NCBI GenBank assembly: GCA_964059195.1
Contig: CAXKWD010000005.1
Location: 140,703,686 to 140,767,685 of the forward strand
Reading direction: 5' to 3'
DNA length: 64,000 nt
Source of the DNA: Ectobius pallidus
Taxonomy: Eukaryota > Arthropoda > Insecta > Blattodea > Ectobiidae
The notes below the pieces were generated by a model. It ran no database searches and was not told the origin of the DNA. It worked only from the letters and a program-made list of their open reading frames with translations. Positions 11,640 to 24,600 of the stretch are shown in pieces. The first letter of the stretch is position 1; each line of letters opens with the position of its first letter. Made by a program: the position numbers and the translations under genes.

Positions 11640-14430
11640 GTATCTTGTTTATGATGTCTTGAAGGAAGTGCATGAAGTGACTGATCCCACAGTAACATGG
11701 TTTATCTTAAGTCCATGTGTTTTTGATGCTTCCACTTAAAATTATATTAGAGAATAGTACATTATGACATATTTATATGCGATTAATTTATTTCATTTGG
11801 TCTATTCTTTGAAATCTAAAGATTTTGTTATGCAAGATTATCTTACTGAAACTTTCTGTATTTCAGATGATTCACAGTCAAGATAAACTGATTATCTGTG
11901 ACAATGTTTGGGGTTTTCATGGGCTGATAAAATACTATACTACAGGTAAGATAGTATTATTACTCATTCTCAGTGTTATTTTCAGTTAGTGTAGAGTATT
12001 TTAATTTAGATCTTAAGTAACTAGATTTTGGTATAGTCTTGTTTGAGATGTATTTTAAGGAGGCCCAAGATGTGAGCAATCCCTCAGTAATGAAGTGTCT
12101 TAAGTCCTGTTGTTTAGATGCATCTATAGCAAATTAATAGTATAGTATACATTTCTAAGTATAATTGGTTTATTTTTGTGGCTTCTCTGATCTTTTAATG
12201 TTTCTTTATCTACTTCATCACTTTGTAGGTGTGTGCAGATATTTACATTTGCCTACCGTATATTAAGATATTGAAAAGCTGGAAGACAGCTGTTGCATGT
12301 AACATCTATTGATACATTATATCACAGGCCATCTATGGTAATATTCTCAGTTACAATGGAAACTTCCTAAAATCATAATAAATAATTCTTATAACTAAAT
12401 AATTTCATTAAAACAAGAAAGTTATTTTTGCTGCATTTTGAATCTGTATGGGCATATTGCAGTGTTATTTGTTTCAGATATTCTTCAAGCTTCCTCTGGT
12501 TAAGGAGATATCTAGATATTCTTATAATATTTTTGTGAAGAACGGCTAATGAAATGCAGAAGATTCAAGAAACACGTTCATTACATCATAAAATTGGAAT
12601 GTGGTTTGGTTAAAAATGAACAAAGGTTGAAAAAGGAAATGGCTACAATTACATGGTCCACAGCGAAGAGAAGCCTTCCTTTTATCAGCACTTTGTTATC
12701 ACTTCTTTTAATTGCACTATAGTCAGTTTTTTGGTTGCAGATAATTTGTTACTTGCTGTTCTTTTATACCGGTAGTATCTTGAATTTATTAATTGCATAG
12801 GGAAAACGATTCCACTAGCATCAACTCCCATTAGGTCATTAAAGTACAGTAACCAAACATTTTTCCACAATGGTTGTTATTTCAAGGTTACAAAAAGGGA
12901 GACATAAGAAAGGTCCTGTTTAAACTTGTAATGCATCACCAATATGAGTCAGAAATGGAAGATTGGCATGATGCCCTGGCTTTTTAAGCAAGGTTTTTAT
13001 AATAATCCCCTAGCATATGAAACTTTACTCAATGCCTTACTCACTGATTCCTACCCATAATGCTGGTAGACCCTTAGCAAACTGGACATCTCTTGCCTTG
13101 TCTAAGACAGAGGTGATTGGTTATGGTTATTTACTGATGTTGTGTATTGCTATATAGGCCTTTATTTCTCCCCATCATACTGGAATTTTATCCTGGGGCC
13201 ATAATCAATATTCAACAACTCAAACTGAATAACTGCAAGATTCCCATCTCGAGAAAACTGCCATCTACGCTCCAACTATCGACTGCTATAAAGAAGGGTA
13301 CAGTATTATCCTCATTAAGATCTTTGGATTGATGGTTTGAGCCAAAGGTATCATTACAATCTTCTTCATCCAATATTGCAGTGATTTTGGTTTAGATGGC
13401 CACCAAATCAAAACTATAGCAGTTATGGTACTGAAGGCTTCTGTGGCAATTTTAAGTCAGTATTTATGTAACTTGTAATTAATTTTGTTTTATTAATTCA
13501 AAGAAATGCTCCTATGAGTATATTTGAATTATTATTTCCCTGTATGTATATTTGTTCAGTAAGCTTAGTCTGTAGACAACCCCAGGTCGGGGAAGCAGAA
13601 ACGAACGAATAAATATGTTTCTATATGTATGTCAGTAAATCTACAGACTGTCACATTTATGCATACATAAATGTCATTAACCCAGTTAAGATCAAACCCA
13701 CAAACTAGGGACCATAAAGCCAGTGCCCAACCAATGTTCCACCCAGGTCCACCAAGAAAGAGAAGGAATACACCTGGCAGATTGCAAGGCTCCTATTGAT
13801 AGAGAATATTTAGGAGAAAAATTCCTCTGATACTAAAACTTGTCCCTGGGACATTTGGCTTTCTGTGCTGATGATGCTCTACTAACTGAACTGGCCAGAG
13901 TTCAAGGAATGGTACCAGATGGAAGGTCCTTTGTCCCTGTCCTGATGTCAGAGGAATTTTTCTCCTATGTAATGTCAATAGATACAATGATTTTTCGAAA
14001 CATGAGTAGGCTACATATTTACTTCTTATTGATCTTATTGACCTTTTTATCTGTGACAATGTAGGAAGTTCTAAGGGCTGGAACAGTAGTACTGTGATGT
14101 ACGTAAGGTAGTCTTATGATTCAAGTTCTGTTAGGTGTGAAGTTACCTTAACTGGAAAACATTGCCTTGCTATCATCTGCTACTTGAACGGGTGGTCCCG
14201 CTCAAGTCCCACTCAATTTTCCATCATACAACATGAGCCACATAATTAATGTCTGCTATAGTTTTGCTTGAAATGTTTTTAAATAGGCCCCAAAAAAGAG
14301 TGATCTCTCAAGAATAACGTATCACTAAGTCTTATTTCAAAATATGTTTTAAATGTTTTGCAAAGTGTTATTGGTTTATTTCTGTTAATCTGCTGGCTGA
14401 ATTCTAAAGATAATGTGTTTCATATATCAA
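11640..14430. repeat. Three diverged copies of an unclassified repeat
   Basis: Segments starting near 11640, 12030 and 14260 align by eye. Each has a ttgtttga-like start, a tgatccc/caatccc/tgatctc block followed by agtaat or aagaat, then cttaagtcc-like words and a T-rich end with ttggtttattt. The copies are strongly diverged, with spacings of about 0.4 and 2.2 kb. No coding capacity or terminal repeats seen. Confidence 0.35.
13632..13750 (-). repeat. tRNA-derived SINE, family C, copy 2
   Basis: Minus-strand tRNA-like head (ggtggacctgggtggaacat), B-box-like gtttgatcttaac, and the family tail with catttatgcatacataaatg on the + strand. Same orientation as the other four copies. Confidence 0.6.
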
Positions 14431-14490
14431 AAATGCAGATGATTTAAATATTAAATTTATCATATGACAAATTTTAAAGTAAATGTAGTA

Positions 14491-14972
14491 CAGTATTTTT
14501 TAGACCATAAGACGCACTATTTACCTTGAAAACAGAGCCTATAAAGTTGGATGCGTTTAATGGTCAAAAGTAGACTAAAAAAGTTAAAATTATGGTAAAT
14601 ATTGCCAGTAATACTGTAATCATAAACAAGGTGTGGTCTAATGATAAATTAGTTTCAAATTGTGCCAAAGACTGTACATCAGTGCACTTGTCACAATCGT
14701 AAAATGAGAGTAGTGGGAAGCCAGGTATACAGTGTGAAAAGAAAGGAATGTTGAGTTTTTTCATACAAAAGGAGTTGTCTCCTTGGTGTGGTCTAAATGA
14801 AGGCAAGGACCTCTAAACAATCTAGTTCTGGGATGAGAGGTTGTAAAGTTTTTTTCATTCTTTCATGAATTTTTGCTTAGAATCACATTAAATTCTTTTT
14901 CCTTTAAATTTCCACCCAAAAATCAAGGTGCGTCTTATGGTCCAGAATGTCTTATAGTTCGAAAAATGCGAT
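14491..14972. mobile_element. Non-autonomous DNA element with CCATAAGACGCAC-type inverted ends
   Basis: The left end has gaccataagacgcac at about 14502-14516; the right end, read on the minus strand, has ggaccataagacgcacc. Between them are about 450 bp without a credible transposase. The left subterminal part (through gaaaacagagcct) is repeated in reverse orientation near 26.0-26.1 kb, showing a multicopy family. I cannot assign the superfamily. Confidence 0.6.
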
Positions 14973-15353
14973 AATTAATGGAGGAGAGTAAAAGCATACT
15001 ACTGGCAACATCTTCAGTTCATCATCTTCATAATGTTATGCTATCACATTTCTTCTCCTTTGAGGAGGCTGTTTATTTAAGCCAATGCTGGAACAATCTT
15101 CTGGAAGGGTACCTGGGTACCAAGGGAGATAGATGCGTACCCTCTACCAGGGAGTGTTTATTAATTTTGGGCTTAGAACCCATCCCCTGCTTATTGCACT
15201 ATGATCTTCTAGAAAAATCCCATTGAGAAAAAAAACTAGTCGTTTCAATCAGATTAATAAAAAACAAGTGAGACCACCATGATTCTCCATAGCTTGAAAC
15301 AATACAAATTTGGACTATATAAACATATAAAAGTAATAAGTATAAATATTTTT

Positions 15354-15505
15354 ATATTGAGAAAGTCGAAAATAAAAACACTTTTGTCTCCACTTATGTC
15401 AACCGCCAGCTGATAATGGGAGAATCACTCCCGGAACTAGTCCAGTTTCTTAAAAATCAACATAAGTGGAGTTAAAAATGTTTTTATTTTCGACTTTCTC
15501 AATAT
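15354..15505. mobile_element. Palindromic MITE, family P, copy 1
   Basis: Arms of about 45 bp: attgagaaagtcgaaaataa on the left and its complement on the right, each continuing through a ctccacttatgt word. About 60 bp of non-palindromic sequence lies in between. It shares ataaaaacac and ctccactta(t/c)gtc with the hairpin at 33.5 kb. Confidence 0.7.
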
Positions 15506-16198
15506 TCAGTATGCTCCACACTTTACATCACATTGTTTAATTTGTTTTATAAATATTTTTGTTTTGGAAGTAATTAATTTCAATAAACATTTAGAGAATA
15601 TGGTCCATTAAGAACGAAAATGCATGGTAGAGCTATTATATCTTGTAAAGACTGTTTCCTTGCACTGTATAGTGTATGTACAGTATTAAGATTTATAGAC
15701 ACTGTAACACAATTTGTTGACCATCCTTAATAAAGCAATGTAACATTTCTTTTCGATGTTCGTACAGTACAGAATAACGTGAGATGCAAGGTTCTTCACG
15801 ATGATAATACACAAATCTCCACAGAAACCATTAAAAAATGCAGTAGATCCGGTAGGTAGAGGAAAAATCCATTGTGTTCTTTAGTTTATGTAAACATTAG
15901 GATATTACACAAAGCATAGCAGATGAGAATAATGTGATAATTATGCATTATACTGATGTTTCTTTGCTTTAAGGGAATCTATTTGATAGAAATCCATTAT
16001 TATATCGTCTTTCAATAATTAATCAAGTATCCATCATGGGGAATGATTTTGCTTCAGCATACATATCAACGTTTATGTCTGAATTCTGCTCTTCCAATAC
16101 AGTTTAATGCTTTTATAGAGATATTCACATACGTAAAAATAGTTACAACAACAACAACAATAATGATAGTAACTGGCCCTTAGCTTTCCACTGTAACT

Positions 16199-16502
16199 TG
16201 TTAAAGCCGTCAAAGTCAAACATACACATACACAAAGATAAAACATTTGAAAAAATCAGTGGATAAAATATACCTCGGTGCAACGTTTCGACCTTATCCT
16301 CCAGGTCTTCCTCAGGCAACTGACTGCTCCACATCCTCCATGGAGGACAACATGGTCAGCGGTGTCGATGTAGAGCAGTCAGTTGCCTGAGGAAGACCTG
16401 GAGGACAAGGTCGAAACGTTACACCGAGGTATATTTTATCCACTGATTTTTTCAAATGTTTTATCTTTGTGTATGTGTATGTTTGACTTTGACGGTTTTA
16501 AC
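16199..16502. mobile_element. Fold-back element FB1 with hammerhead-like cores in both arms
   Basis: Two arms of about 135 bp are near-perfect inverted copies, running from gttaaagccgtcaaagtc at the left end to its complement at the right end, with about 35 bp between them. Each arm contains CTGAGGA, a GACCT/AGGTC hairpin and GAAAC (minus strand 16315-16286; plus strand 16387-16416). No coding capacity. A run of aca repeats abuts the left side. Confidence 0.8.
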
Positions 16503-17000
16503 AACAGTAATAATATTATGATAATGATCCATAGCCAGTGATTCTAACCATGAGACCAGATACACCAAAGTCTTTATAAAAATCCAGAGTACCAATACAA
16601 TTCATCTATGTTTGATATTTCAGCACTAAAATTAAATATGCAAACCTTACTTTTTGATTTCTCAAACAGAAAAGGTTCACACTTGAACTGCTTGTGGAAC
16701 AAAACTAAAACATTCCATAATGTTCTAGGTAAAACCATACATCTGGCAATCCTAATAATGTGCTGCAAGTTCAACCCAACCAAAGAGAATACATTTTTTT
16801 GGTAAAACAAAAATGTTCAGTAGGGCCCTCTTGAGCTACTTGTAAGTCCTAAGTCTGAGATTTCCATGTCTTACCCAAATTCTAAATCAGAGCCTCTAAG
16901 TAAAATCTGTTAATTTTCCTTGCCTTGTCTCATCATTGTTACTCTTAGGTCGTTACCAAGTGGATCTTGTGGCAATAGACTTGACCCAGCCTAACAAAGT

Positions 17001-17369
17001 CAGCTGCGGTGGTCTAGAGGTAGCGTGCCCACCTCTAGATCCGAAGGTCACGGGAACAAACCCGGCCGCGGTTGATGGTTTTTCAGGATGTAAAATTTCT
17101 GGGCACAGAGTCCTCTGGGAGGGACTTTAAGCTGGGGGGCAGTGTCGTACATTTACGGCATGTAAAAGAACTGCAAGCCTAAATTAGATCCTCTGGACAA
17201 AATTTCTCGGTCCTTTCACGTCCAAGTAATACCTTAGTTTCCGGAGGGGGGCTAAGGGTCGATGGGCTTACCACCTGTCCCTTTGCTCTCTCTAGGAAAA
17301 TAAGCATAACAAAATTCACATTGGTAAACAGAAACCTCCACTTGGAGGCCCTTCGCCCCAACATGGGTG
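17001..17369 (+). repeat. tRNA-derived SINE, family A, copy 1
   Basis: tRNA-like head with an A-box-like tggtctagaggtagcg and a B-box region (ggtcacgggaacaaaccc), followed by a body ending in cttggaggcccttcgcccca. A second copy with the same orientation and length lies at 38367-38685. The open frame at 16936-17130 merely crosses the head. Confidence 0.8.
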
Positions 17370-17863
17370 CATAAGATTCGAGAGTCTAACAAACAATAGT
17401 ATAGTAAAATAAACTGAATAAATAATTTACAAAGCTGGTAGGTCATGTGCTCTTAATATTGTATTAGAAGAGCAGATTCTTGACTGTGCACAGCAGCCTG
17501 ATATACACAATACACAAACACGCACACGGAATGGCAGTTAGATCATCGCATACATGTAAATATAATATGATACAATTATATGGAATATAATGCAACTTAT
17601 CCACATGGAAAGTTCTTAGAACTTACATACACCACTAGGAATTGTACGTTCACTAGGTCAGGCATGTGTTTCAAATCATGTTAAACTAATACATGATATT
17701 TGCCTGGAGGGTATCTGTTGTAAATGAAATGTTCATGCGAGTAATTCAATCACATCAGCTATAGTTTGAAATGATATGACCTCACATTCATTTTGAGAAA
17801 ATAAGCTTGATTAAGTTATATTCTTGTTTTCAATGTAAACCGATTTAGAATGAGCATACTTAG

Positions 17864-18220
17864 ATTTCTCTAAAGAGGAACAACAGAAGTTCAGTTCTTG
17901 CTTCTAAAATAGTACCAAAACACTCCCAAATCAGAGATAGCAGCCCACTTTTGGGATGCAGGCATAAAGTTGTTAGGGATCCAGAACTATTAAAATATGT
18001 TTGTGGCCACAAGAAGCTTTCGATTTGGGAGAGGATTTATATTCAAAAGAAAAGGAATCAACTCATGAACTTTGACATCCTGACTGATGATGACATCTCA
18101 AAATTCGATCAACATCACCAGGAGGATGCCATGGCAGTTGAAATGCAGCTGTTGAAAATGGTAACGGTGCCGAAACTAGTACCAAAAGTGAAGTTTAGAG
18201 TTAATCAATTCCCTATATAA
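17864..18220 (+). CDS. Orphan ORF, about 118 codons, paralogous to a decayed copy at 50.1 kb
   Basis: I do not recognise this protein. The frame is open from 17864 (just after a TAG) to TAA at 18218-18220; the first ATG in it comes late (18067), and no splice acceptor or promoter is obvious. Visible features: YVCGHKKLSIWERIYIQKKR, then MNFDILTDDDISKFD, and a C-terminal KLVPKVKFRVNQF. The same order (GHKEL, MKFDVLNDE, LKVKF) occurs at 50042-50281, where an in-frame stop interrupts it. Protein-level conservation between two copies suggests descent from a real coding sequence, either a gene family exon or an unknown mobile element. It lies 106 bp beyond the kazrin stop codon on the opposite strand, so it may overlap the kazrin 3' UTR. 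Confidence 0.4.
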   Translation: MSLKRNNRSSVLASKIVPKHSQIRDSSPLLGCRHKVVRDPELLKYVCGHKKLSIWERIYIQKKRNQLMNFDILTDDDISKFDQHHQEDAMAVEMQLLKMVTVPKLVPKVKFRVNQFPI

Positions 18221-18325
18221 TTACACTTGCATTTTACTATCATAATGTGTTTTTCACCTGTTTACCTCAAATTGAACGTACAATTCCTACATTAGGCTCA
18301 AATTACAACTAGTCTTATCTGGAGG

Positions 18326-18655
18326 TTAGACCGGAGTAATGGTGACAGCATCAATATCACCAATTGATTTCACTCTGCGATGGTGATGCCTCTTCTTCAC
18401 CCTGCTTGGCGGGTGGCGACAGTGGTCAGTGACTCGTGTGGGTGAGGAACTTCTCCCATGGTAAGGGGGAGGGGAGGACCGGCAGCTGAAGTTAACCACT
18501 GAAGAGCTGTTCTCTGATGATGAAGAAGGAGACGCTACATAGTAGTTATTGCTGCCGCTGCTAGTCTGAGAGTCTCTGTCTCGGTTATCTCGCTCTCGCT
18601 TGCTTGAGTGAGAATCTTGTCGAAGCTTCAAACCAAGGACTCTGCTCAAGGATCC
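18326..18655 (-). CDS. Kazn: Kazrin terminal exon g (Ser-rich tail with PDZ-ligand-like end)
   Basis: Acceptor ...ttatttcag before 18655, entering in phase 0 exactly as exon f requires. It encodes GSLSRVLGLKLRQDSHSSK, a Ser/Arg/Asp-rich stretch (many Ser codons around 18480-18570), a basic RVKKRHHHRRVKS segment and the end IGDIDAVTITPV, then TAA. Joining exon e directly to this exon would give an immediate stop, so exon f is needed. The assignment rests on phase and composition rather than strong sequence conservation. Confidence 0.78.
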   Translation of the reverse strand, partial: GSLSRVLGLKLRQDSHSSKRERDNRDRDSQTSSGSNNYYVASPSSSSENSSSVVNFSCRSSPPPYHGRSSSPTRVTDHCRHPPSRVKKRHHHRRVKSIGDIDAVTITPV

Positions 18656-21600
18656 CTGAAATAATCATACTAGCATATGTTCATGTGTTCAACTGATTCA
18701 TTCTGTCCCTTAACTGATATAAACTTAGACCTTTTGTATGTAAGAGTAATTCACAGTAACACAATTACTTGTAATATATTTGGATGTAGAGACATTTCAG
18801 TGATAAATAGTGCCTTTTGAAGCCATAGGAAAGAACCTTAACAATACAATTGGTGTAATTTTTGTGTGATATACTGTATATTCCCTCCCTAGGGGTTGCA
18901 TGACCTTATCGTTGGTGGGAGGGTTTGTGTGGTCCGAAGATACCTTGGGCTATACCGGTGGTAGCATAGCTACTGGCAGGGTCACCCTTGCCGGGCAGGC
19001 CAAGGCGAGGATCCAGACAAAGAAGCAACCCAGAAGAGGATATCCAACGGCTCGGAAGGCGGAAGAGGAGTGAGAGTCCCAACGGCGGAAGAGGCGGAAG
19101 AGATTACCTCTGTTAGGGAGGGGTAGGCTGAACTCCATAGCTGTAGAGAAAGCAATCAGCCTAGGGGACGAAAACCCCAAAATCAAATGACCTGGCCCTC
19201 CAGGTTGGGGGTTGGGCGCAGGGCCAACAACCCTGTCTCGTAAAAATAAAAAGTTCAGAAACCAATCGCTAAGCCTCGGAAGGATAGATCATACTTAAGA
19301 CGACTAAGGCAAAAGAAAATGGACTATGCTATTGGAACATGGAACGTAAGGTCATTGTTGAGAGCAGGAGCATTGGCTGCCTTGCTAATTCAGATTACCG
19401 ACTATAACTTAGATATAGTGGCTATTCAGGAGACAAGATGGTCCGGAAAACAGATATGGGATACCAAAACACATACTGTTTTCAGCAGTGGTAGACAGAA
19501 TAAGGAGAAAGAAGGAGGAGTGGCCTTCATAATAAAAAGGAATATGAAAGATGCTATTTTAGGCTTTGATGCTATAGACAACAGAACATGTGTACTGAGA
19601 ATAAAATCAGCCTTTTTTAATGTATCAATAATCAACATACATGCACCCACAGAAGAGAAAGATGAACATACGAAGGACTCCTTCTATCTGGCTCTAGAAA
19701 GAATATATGACAGACTCCCATCTAATGATGTTAAAATAATTATTGGAGACGCAAATGCAAAGATAGGGAGAGAACAAGCATATAGAGACACAATCGGACC
19801 CTGGAGCCTCCACGATGCGACCAACGATAATGGGAAACGCCTAATAGATCTGGCAGCAAGTAAAAATATGAAGATTAGCTCAACATGTTTTCCCCACAAA
19901 AACATACATAAGGGTACCTGGACATCACCAGATAAAGAAACTGTGAATCAAATAGACCATCTTATGATAGACAAAAGGGCAGCTTCTAGTATAATGGATG
20001 TAAGATCGTATAGAGGAGCAAACTGCTCTTCAGACCATTTTCTGGTAAAATCGGTCTTTAGAGCTAGAATAAGACATAATGCTAAATCTAGACATCTGAA
20101 ACCTAAACAATTACATCTAGAGAAACTAAAAGATCCAAATGTACAGAAACAGTTTAAAGAGTTAGTGGATGGGAAATTAAAGGAAGAAGAATGTAAGGTC
20201 AGTAATTGTGATGCAGAGACCATTGAAGATCAGTGGAATAACATCAAAACATGTGTCTTAGAAACAGCAGTAGACATATTAGGAGAAAAATCCAAAGGAG
20301 ATAGAAACCCTTGGTTCGACGAAGAATGTTTACAGATAATTAAAGAGAGGAATGAGCTGTATAAGCAGTATATTCAGAGACCTACCAGACAGAGGAAGTT
20401 GGAATTTAATGAAATTAGGAAAAGAGCAGATAAAGTCTGTCGAACTAAAAAGAGACAATACTTAAGCAAAAAAGTACAACAAATACAGGATGATCTGAAA
20501 GAGAATAATTTGCGATCAGCATATAAGGAAGTTAAGAACATAAAAGAGGGTTTTAAACCAAACACGGACTTTATCCAAGATTGTAATGGAGAACTGATTG
20601 GATCAAAGGAGGGAATAAATAGGAGATGGAAAGAATATTTCGAAGATCTTTTGAACTCAAAGGAGGATAGTAATCAAGGAATGAACATAGACATAAACAT
20701 AGAACAGGATGATCTAGGTCTATCAAATAGAGATATTGAAGCTCCAACTCTGGATGAAACAAAGGAAGCCATTAGGAAGCTCAAAAATATGAAATCACCA
20801 GGTATAGATGGGATCCCAAATGAGCTAATAAAACAAGGAGGGGATATACTGATAGGGAAAGTACATGATTTAATAGTCAAAATATGGAATACAGAATACA
20901 TGCCAAATGAATGGACAAAGAGTCTGATTGCTCCTATACATAAAAAAGGAAGTAGACTGCTCTGTGAAAATTACAGAGGCATAGCCTTGTTGAGTACAAC
21001 CTATAAGATCTTTACGCATCTCTTAAAACAGAAACTGAACTCATATGTGGAGGAAACTTTAGGGGAATATCAAGCAGGTTTTCGAAGCGGCAGGTCCACA
21101 ACAGATCAGATATTCATAGTTAGACAAACTATGGAAAAAATGTGGGAGAATAACCTGGACCTCACTCAGATATTTGTTGACTTTCAGAAAGCTTATGACA
21201 GCATACATAGAAACAGGATATATGAGATAATGCTGTACTTCAAAATCCCAATAAAACTGGTCAGACTTACAAGAATGACAATGATACACACAACAGCTCA
21301 GATAAAATTACCCCATGGTAACACAGATGAATTCATTATAGATCAAGGATTGAAGCAGGGAGATGGGCTGGCTCCCATCATCTTCAATTTAGTTATGGAA
21401 TATGTGGTAAGGAAATTACCTGTAGATTCATCATCCACACTAGAGCATAAAATGGTACAACTTGTAGGTTATGCAGATGACCTGAACATAATGAGTAGAT
21501 CACAAAAAGAAGGGATAATTGCCTTCCAGGACTTAGGAATATCTGCTAGTGAAGTAGGACTGCAAATTAGCACCGAAAAAACCAAAGCAATGATTGTCAC

Positions 21601-24600
21601 CCACAAAAAAAGAAGAAAACCAGAACATCTGGACATAGAACCATATGAAATAGAAGTCGTTCCACAATTCAAGTACTTGGGGTCCTTGATCACAGATAAT
21701 AACGAAGAAATAGAAGAAATTAAGAAAAGGATACAACAAGGAAATAAAATATATTATGCACTAACACCCATTATGAAATCAAGAGATGTACATAAGATAA
21801 AGAAAATAACATTATATAAAGTACTGATAAGGCCAGTTGTATGGTATGGTAGCGAATGCTGGACCCTCAACACACAAGCCGCAAACATTATCAACACCTT
21901 CGAGAGGAAAATCCTAAGAAGGATATACGGACCTGTAAATGAGAATGGAAGATGGAGGATAAGATATAATAATGAAATTTATTCACTATATAAAGATCTA
22001 GACCTTGTAACCTCCATCCGATTTAAAAGATTAGAATGGGCAGGTCATGTGGTCCGAATGCCAAAACATCGCATACCTAAGAGGGTAATGCAGGCCAAAT
22101 ACGAAGGGAGAAGGCCAGTGGGGAGACCCAGAGATCGCTGGAAAGAAGCCTTAGGGAATGATGCAGCAACCCTGCTACAGATCAAACGCTGGGAGACTGC
22201 AGCAGCTAACAGAGAGAAATGGAGGAAGGCGATAATGGAGGCTAAGGCCCGACTCAGGGCTGTTACGCCATAAGAAGAAGAATACTGTATATTCATCTTT
22301 CTATTAAAACTATCAGATGTTAAAACATTTTAGCAGTACCTTGGTAAATTGAAGTTTTTCTGATGAATCAGGAACACTATCTGCAAACAAGTTGTTCAGT
22401 TTACCATGGTAAATACATTGATAGATAGTCTTCAACTGCCATTAGGTACTTAATATACGATAGGCATTGTCTTATAAAAATTATCTCTTATGAGGCATTT
22501 CATTAGCAGAGGTTATTTATGTTAAAATATTAATTAAAACTCTAAACTAGATTATTCACTGCATTTTAAGATAACTGGGTATAATGATCTTATGAAGTGC
22601 GTCCATAAAGTAAGTTTCCCTGGAACCATTTACAGAAACAAACAACAATTTCAAGGAAATATTTATTGCAACAGACACAGCCAGTGTTCAGCTATTTTTA
22701 ACATATTCGCCACCGGAATTGAAAATTTGTCTTACTGTGGCGCCAACTTTTGAACACCTGTGTCGTAGAAGTCTGCTGTCTGTGTGTGACAAACATCTCC
22801 GCCTCTCTGTCATTCTCTGTCATTTCTTTAGGTGTAGGAAAAGATGGAAATCACTGGGAGCAAGGTCCAGGCTGTAGGGTAGATGTTTAAACACCTCCTA
22901 GCAAGTCTCCATCAGAAGTTCGGCTGGGAGGTGTTTAAACATTCACCCTAAAGCCCGGACCTCGCTCCCAGTGATTTCCATCTTTTCCTTCACCTCACAA
23001 AATGACAAAGAATGACAGAGAGGCAAAGGTGGTTGTCACCAGTTCAAATCCCTGGCGGCACACTTCTATGACACAGGTATTTAAAAGTTGATACCACGTT
23101 AAGACAGATGTTTCAATTCCAGTGGCGAATACGTGGAAAAATAGCTGAACACTGGCTGTGTCTGTTGCAATAAATATTTCCTTGAAATTGTGGTTTGTTT
23201 CTTTAAACGGCCCCAGGGAAACTTATTTTATGGATGTGCCTTGTATATATGAGGTGTTTCGAATGAAATTAAGTTTAGCTCTGATTTATAACACTTCTTC
23301 GTAACTTCAAGGAAAACCCTGTACAGGAAATAAAATTAAAAAATGGTACCAGTATGGGTATATATTATGGTATTCTAGTATGGCTGACTATAACATATGC
23401 ATATCTTATAAAACATTATAGAAAATCTCATAGAAGAATTATTTCATGCATTATCTAATGACATGATATTCTATGAAGTACCGGTACATAGCTGAAGCAT
23501 GCTATATACACCTCATTAACTGTGAATCATTCATCCATTTTTCAATTAATTACAACTGTTTTCGCATGTCGAAAAACTATTTTCTCCTTACTTTCTGGTA
23601 AAGAGTGCTCAGTTTGTTGGGCTGTGCAAGCTTTGAAGTTTAATTGTTTCTTGAATGGCTGTGGATTGTGCTAAGAGAAGGATATATTTCTTCAATTGAA
23701 ATAGACAGTCATAACAACATACTGAATTCGGTAAAATGCACTCTCAATTATTTGGATCATCAAAGTTGTTTTAAAAACAAGCTGAGAAAATTATGGCACT
23801 AATATGCAATCTCAACAGAAAGAAAAAGATTTAGAAGAAAATGACAGTAGTTAGAAGTGTTTTAGAAATACAAGGGATGGGACATAGGTCATGGCAACTT
23901 GTTTTATTTTTTGAACATGTGGATCATTTTAAAATTTTGAAATATACAATGAAAGAGCAGGGTATGGAATGTTTGTATGATAAAGATTATGAGTAGGCCT
24001 ACTAGATGTAGGATGCTTGTTTTTATGCAGTTCAGAAACTCATATCTTCTCGTCTTCTGTCCAGAAATCTAAAAATAATGATTTATAAGACTATTATCCT
24101 GCCGGTTGTATTATATGGATGTGAGACATGGCCACTTACTGGTCGGGAAGAACATAATCTGAGTGTGTTCGAAAACAGGGTGCTTAGGAAAATATTTGGG
24201 CCTAAGAGAGATGAAAATGGGGACTGAAGAAAATTACATAATGACGAGCTTCATAACCTGTACTCGTCACAAGATATATTAAGGGTAATTAAATCATGGA
24301 GGATGAAATGGGCTGGACATTTTTCGTGCATGGGGCAGGAAAGCCATATCTCAAAAGTATTGACTGGGAGACCCGAAGGGAAAAGACCACCTGGAAGACC
24401 TAGACGTAGGCGGGAGGATTATATTAGGATAGATTTAAGGGAAGTAGGAGTTGCGAGGGATGATTGGATAAAGTTAGCACAGAATAGGGTTGAATGGTGA
24501 GCTCAGGTAAGCACGGCAATGAACCTTTGGGTTCTATAAAATAGATAATATTCCTTTAGCTTGATGAAGAATTGTCTATTGCCATTAAGTAAGTAAGTGA

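Larger units (their letters stand above)
2090..18325. other. Intergenic region between SSR3 and kazrin, repeat-rich
   Basis: No host gene could be supported between the two convergent genes. It holds the SINEs at 2.9, 4.4, 13.6 and 17.0 kb, LINE pieces at 3.4 and 8.8 kb, the DUF4817 transposon at 10.0 kb, the CCATAAGACGCAC-ended element at 14.5 kb, fold-backs at 15.4 and 16.2 kb and the orphan ORF at 17.9 kb, all listed separately. The stretches 2100-2870, 5650-6230, 6440-8800, 9060-10000, 10710-11630, 12240-13620, 15000-15350 and 15510-16190 contain only AT-rich sequence and short open frames in which I see nothing convincing. Confidence 0.6.
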
